Assembly (NCBI GenBank): GCA_041743105.1
Contig: JBGTNI010000083.1
Location: 1-41,789, forward strand
Source: QHCE01 sp041743105
GTDB lineage: Bacteria > Actinomycetota > Actinomycetes > Mycobacteriales > QHCE01
DNA: 41,789 bases
Direction: 5' to 3'
This document shows positions 39,272 through 41,789 of the stretch, piece after piece. The position numbers were made by a program, and so were the translations under genes. How positions within the stretch are numbered: position 1 is the stretch's first letter; every line of letters begins with the position of its first letter. Below the pieces are notes generated by a model, which worked only from the letters and a program-made list of their open reading frames with translations, was not told where the DNA came from and ran no database searches.

Positions 39272-40618
39272 GTGGCATTGGTGAAGCTGCACACCGAGAT
39301 TCTCGATCAAGGACAGTACGGCACCGTCCGCCGTACTGTCCTTGATAGCGGGCTGCGGATAGTCACCGAAGAGGTGCCTGCGGCGCGCAGTGCCTGCGTA
39401 GGTGTGTACGCCAACGTTGGCTCTCGCGATGAGACCCCGGAACTTGCGGGGGCATCGCATTTCCTAGAACACCTGCTGTTCAAGGGGACCAAGCGTCGCT
39501 CGGCGTGGCAGATCTCGGCTGAGATAGAGGCCGTCGGTGGCGACAGCAACGCCTACACGACTAAAGAGCACACCTGTTTCCACACCCAGGTGCTGGATCG
39601 GGATCTCCCGCTTGCCGTGGATGTGCTCTGCGACATGATCACCTCCTCGGTGATCGACGAGGCCGAACTCGATGTCGAACGCGGCGTGATCGTTGAAGAG
39701 ATCGCGATGCGGGAAGACGAGCCGTCGGATCTATCGGCCGAGCTGTTTGACTTTGCCGCGCTCGGTGAGCATCGGCTGGCGCGCCCGATCTTGGGTACGG
39801 TGCAATCTATCTCCGCTATCACCCGCGAGCAGGTGTATCAGTTCTACCGCGAGCACTACCACCCATCGGGACTGGTTGTAGCGGCAGCGGGAAGTCTGGA
39901 ACACGAGGCGTTCGTGAAGCTGGTGGCGCAAGGGTTTTCTATCCACGAGCGTGACAGCACGGCCGGTTTCGAGGGTAAAAAGCGACCGTGGCGTCACGCT
40001 CGTGGCACTGCGTCTGCTGGTGGCGCTGTGCCGGTCGTTCCGGGCGGTCGAGTGGTTCGACAGAAAGACACTGAGCAAGCCCATCTCACGTTGGGCGTTC
40101 CAGGGCTGCATCGTTATGACGAGCGGCGCTACGCATTGGCGGTGCTTAGTCAGGTGTTAGGTGGCGGCATGAGTAGCCGCTTGTTCCAGGAGATACGCGA
40201 ACGGCGTGGGCTGGCGTACGCGGTGAACACGTTCGTCGACTGCTACTCCGACACTGGTTTCTTCGGTGTGTACGCCGGATGCTCGCCGGCCAAACTAGAC
40301 GAGGTCACCGAGCTGGTGGCCGAGGAGTTCGAACGCGTGGCCAAGCACGGTCTCAGTCAAGACGAAGTGGTACGTGGCAAGGGGATGATCTCGGGGGCGA
40401 CGGTGCTCGACACTGAAGACCCGAGCTCGCGCATGTCGCGGATCGGACACCGTGAACTGTGTTACCCCGACTACGCTTCGGTGGATGATTATCTCGGTCG
40501 AATTGCTGCAGTGACCACCGCCGACGTGGCTCAGGTAGCCGCCCAACTGTTGGTCGAACCTTATATCGTCGGGCTCGTCGTGCCGGCGGAATCATCACGC
40601 CCGGATTCAGCTCAGTAG
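39272..40618 (+). CDS. pepR: M16-family zinc metallopeptidase
   Basis: A 448-residue processing-peptidase-like protein. The inverted zinc motif HFLEH is at ~64-68, with the distal zinc ligand Glu in VERGVIVEEIAMREDEP. The C-terminal half is the non-catalytic M16 domain (GVPGLHRYDERRYALAVLSQVLGGGMSSRLFQEIRERRGLAYAV). It lies between pnp and dapB, a conserved actinobacterial position; the natural substrate is unknown. Start GTG 39272 or 39281; the second is closer to the family start. A perfect 16-bp inverted repeat lies inside codons 12-25, an odd place for such a stable hairpin. Confidence 0.93.
   Translation: MALVKLHTEILDQGQYGTVRRTVLDSGLRIVTEEVPAARSACVGVYANVGSRDETPELAGASHFLEHLLFKGTKRRSAWQISAEIEAVGGDSNAYTTKEHTCFHTQVLDRDLPLAVDVLCDMITSSVIDEAELDVERGVIVEEIAMREDEPSDLSAELFDFAALGEHRLARPILGTVQSISAITREQVYQFYREHYHPSGLVVAAAGSLEHEAFVKLVAQGFSIHERDSTAGFEGKKRPWRHARGTASAGGAVPVVPGGRVVRQKDTEQAHLTLGVPGLHRYDERRYALAVLSQVLGGGMSSRLFQEIRERRGLAYAVNTFVDCYSDTGFFGVYAGCSPAKLDEVTELVAEEFERVAKHGLSQDEVVRGKGMISGATVLDTEDPSSRMSRIGHRELCYPDYASVDDYLGRIAAVTTADVAQVAAQLLVEPYIVGLVVPAESSRPDSAQ
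39306..39346 (+). repeat. Perfect 16-bp inverted repeat inside the 5' end of the M16 peptidase gene
   Basis: ATCAAGGACAGTACGG (39306-39321) and its exact reverse complement (39331-39346) flank a 9-nt loop. The right arm encodes RRTVLDSG, which is in the conserved part of the family; the left arm encodes the variable DQGQYG just before it. The mRNA hairpin would be very stable and begins about 25-34 nt after the start codon. Confidence 0.85.
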
Positions 40619-40628
40619 GGGAGCCTCG

Positions 40629-41408
40629 ATGACACAACCACAGACTGCTTATGAGCCGATCCGGGTTGGTGTGCTCGGTGCACGTGGTCGAATGGGCAGG
40701 CAGGTCTGTAAGGCCATCGATGCGGCCGATGACACCGAGCTGGTCGCTATGGCCGACGCGGGCGAGTGGATCTTCGAGTTCGCCGATGCCGGCGCGCAGG
40801 TGGTCGTGGACTTCACGCGGCCAGATGTGGTGATGGACAACATCCGTTGGTGTCTCGACCAGGACATTTCCATGGTGGTGGGTACGTCCGGGTTCGACAA
40901 CGAGCGGCTAGAGACGGTACGCGATTGGCTGTCGGTCAAGCCGGCAGCCGGGGTGATCGTCGCCCCAAACTTCGCCATCGGTGCGGTGCTGATGATGCAG
41001 TATGCGGCCAAGGCGGCGCGGTTCTATGAGTCCGCTGAAGTGGTCGAGCTTCACCATCCCGACAAAGTGGACGCTCCCAGTGGCACCGCCAACCGTACCG
41101 CCGAGCTGATCTCTCAGGCGCGTAAAGACGCTGGACAGCGGTCCGCGCCCGACGCTACGACTACGGGTGCCGACGGTGCGCGCGGTGCTGATATCGCAGG
41201 AGTTCGGGTGCATGCAGTGCGACTCCGAGGCCTGGTGGCGCATCAAGAGGTGCTGCTGGGCGGGGTGGGTGAGACCTTGACGATCCGGCACGACACCTAC
41301 GATCGTGCCGCCTTCATGCCTGGCGTGCTGCTAGCGGTTCGGGCGGTGTTGCACCGGCCGGGGCTCACTGTCGGTCTCGACGCGTTGCTGGACGAGATAA
41401 CCCCGTAG
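40629..41408 (+). CDS. dapB: 4-hydroxy-tetrahydrodipicolinate reductase DapB
   Basis: NAD(P)H-dependent reductase of the diaminopimelate/lysine pathway, supplying the peptidoglycan cross-link residue. A 259-residue protein with the nucleotide-binding GVLGARGRMGRQV, VVVDFTRPDVVMDN, GTSGF, VAPNFAIGAVLMM, the catalytic VVELHHPDKVDAPSGTANRTAELI (His-His, Lys, substrate GT) and the C-terminal HEV-like AHQEVLLGGVGETLTIRHD. It starts 10 bp after the M16 peptidase stop, so the two are probably one operon. Confidence 0.97.
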   Translation: MTQPQTAYEPIRVGVLGARGRMGRQVCKAIDAADDTELVAMADAGEWIFEFADAGAQVVVDFTRPDVVMDNIRWCLDQDISMVVGTSGFDNERLETVRDWLSVKPAAGVIVAPNFAIGAVLMMQYAAKAARFYESAEVVELHHPDKVDAPSGTANRTAELISQARKDAGQRSAPDATTTGADGARGADIAGVRVHAVRLRGLVAHQEVLLGGVGETLTIRHDTYDRAAFMPGVLLAVRAVLHRPGLTVGLDALLDEITP

Positions 41409-41482
41409 GCACGACGGGCTTCCAACGCACCACTTCCATCGCTACCTCGATAAATCCGCTGCGTTAAGTGCGTCCGGGCGTT

Positions 41483-41789
41483 TCAGTGAGCGTCATCGAT
41501 GAGGGGGAGGTACGAGGCCGTGTAGCGGCCGGATCGCTGGTCCCAGTCGTAGGCACCTCGCATGATGGGGCGAAGGGCGTCAGTGTCGTATCGGTAAAGG
41601 ATGGATCGTTGGGTTTCATCGAGGCTGAGGCTGTCACATAACTGGGGTAGCTGGCGCTCTAAGGTCAGAAAGTGTTCGGTTCGCTCCCGGATCATCTCGG
41701 CAATCTTCTCGATGGCCTGGGCTCGGGAGCAGTGGTTTTCGCGTTCTAGGTAGAGGAGGAGGTTGTAGTCTCCGATTGCCTCTTCCTTT
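41483..41789 (-). CDS. Class I terpene synthase, C-terminal part (5' end outside window)
   Basis: The minus-strand frame is open to the window edge, giving at least 101 residues of the C-terminal alpha domain of a bacterial terpene cyclase (cyclises prenyl diphosphates to sesqui- or diterpenes). The evidence is the helix corresponding to the second metal-binding motif (GDYNLLLYLERE), then AQAIEKIAEMIRERTEHFLTLERQLPQL, and finally the WDQRSGRY segment that supplies the diphosphate-sensing Arg-Tyr pair. In the NSE-type motif (N-D-x-x-S-x-x-x-E) the Asn and Glu can be placed but the Ser position is Tyr. The DDxxD part is off the window. The product is unknown. Confidence 0.75.
   Translation of the reverse strand, partial: KEEAIGDYNLLLYLERENHCSRAQAIEKIAEMIRERTEHFLTLERQLPQLCDSLSLDETQRSILYRYDTDALRPIMRGAYDWDQRSGRYTASYLPLIDDAH

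Overview
The window is a moderately GC-rich chromosomal segment (about 60% by eye) of an actinobacterium. This is shown by the gene set and order: smc-ftsY, ffh, rpsP-KH-rimM-trmD-rplS-lepB-lepB-rnhB-DUF2469-yraN-comM-dprA, and ribF-rpsO-pnp-pepR-dapB. GTG starts are common, 4-bp ATGA/GTGA overlaps are frequent, and several genes look leaderless. The exact lineage cannot be fixed from this sequence alone. No rRNA, tRNA or CRISPR array was found.

Layout. 1-2.3 kb: 3' end of smc, a small membrane protein and a ribbon-helix-helix/PIN toxin-antitoxin (TA) pair. 2.4-5.5 kb (minus strand): an ABC exporter, the decayed C-terminus of a BCCT-type transporter and an unrecognised protein. 5.7-9.5 kb: ftsY, a kinase-fold phosphotransferase and a convergent two-RCK potassium channel-like protein. 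9.6-11.7 kb: an accessory island with a Phd/PIN pair, a NagB-fold protein lacking its active-site loop residues, an orphan Phd antitoxin and a relE stub. 11.7-16.4 kb: ffh, a secreted trypsin-like protease and a NarL-type two-component system. 16.4-18.8 kb: remnants, a VapBC pair and a double-HTH regulator. 18.8-21 kb: proS and a RelBE pair. 21.2-30.3 kb: the ribosomal protein, tRNA modification and protein export operon, running on to comM and dprA. 30.3-34.1 kb: decayed or unrecognised coding sequence, a further VapBC pair, a catalase and a Uma2 protein. 34.1-41.4 kb: an L,D-transpeptidase, ribF, rpsO, pnp, an M16 peptidase and dapB. The window ends in the C-terminus of a class I terpene synthase.

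How the genes fit together. The core genes cover chromosome segregation (Smc), co-translational targeting (Ffh/FtsY) and signal-peptide removal (two LepB). They also cover ribosome assembly and tRNA modification (RimM, TrmD, S16, L19, S15), RNA decay (PNPase), DNA uptake and replication (YraN, ComM, DprA, RNase HII), flavin synthesis (RibF) and lysine/peptidoglycan supply (DapB, L,D-transpeptidase). The accessory material sits in the joints between these blocks: six TA loci (one broken), transporter and amidohydrolase remnants, and palindromic elements.

The most notable unexplained signals are: a roughly 95-bp palindromic repeat present three times (11.2, 30.3 and 36.3 kb), with one compensatory change; a 167-bp element bounded by perfect 21-bp inverted repeats between rimM and trmD; a perfect 16-bp hairpin inside the first codons of the M16 peptidase gene; and the NagB-like protein that follows a TA pair.
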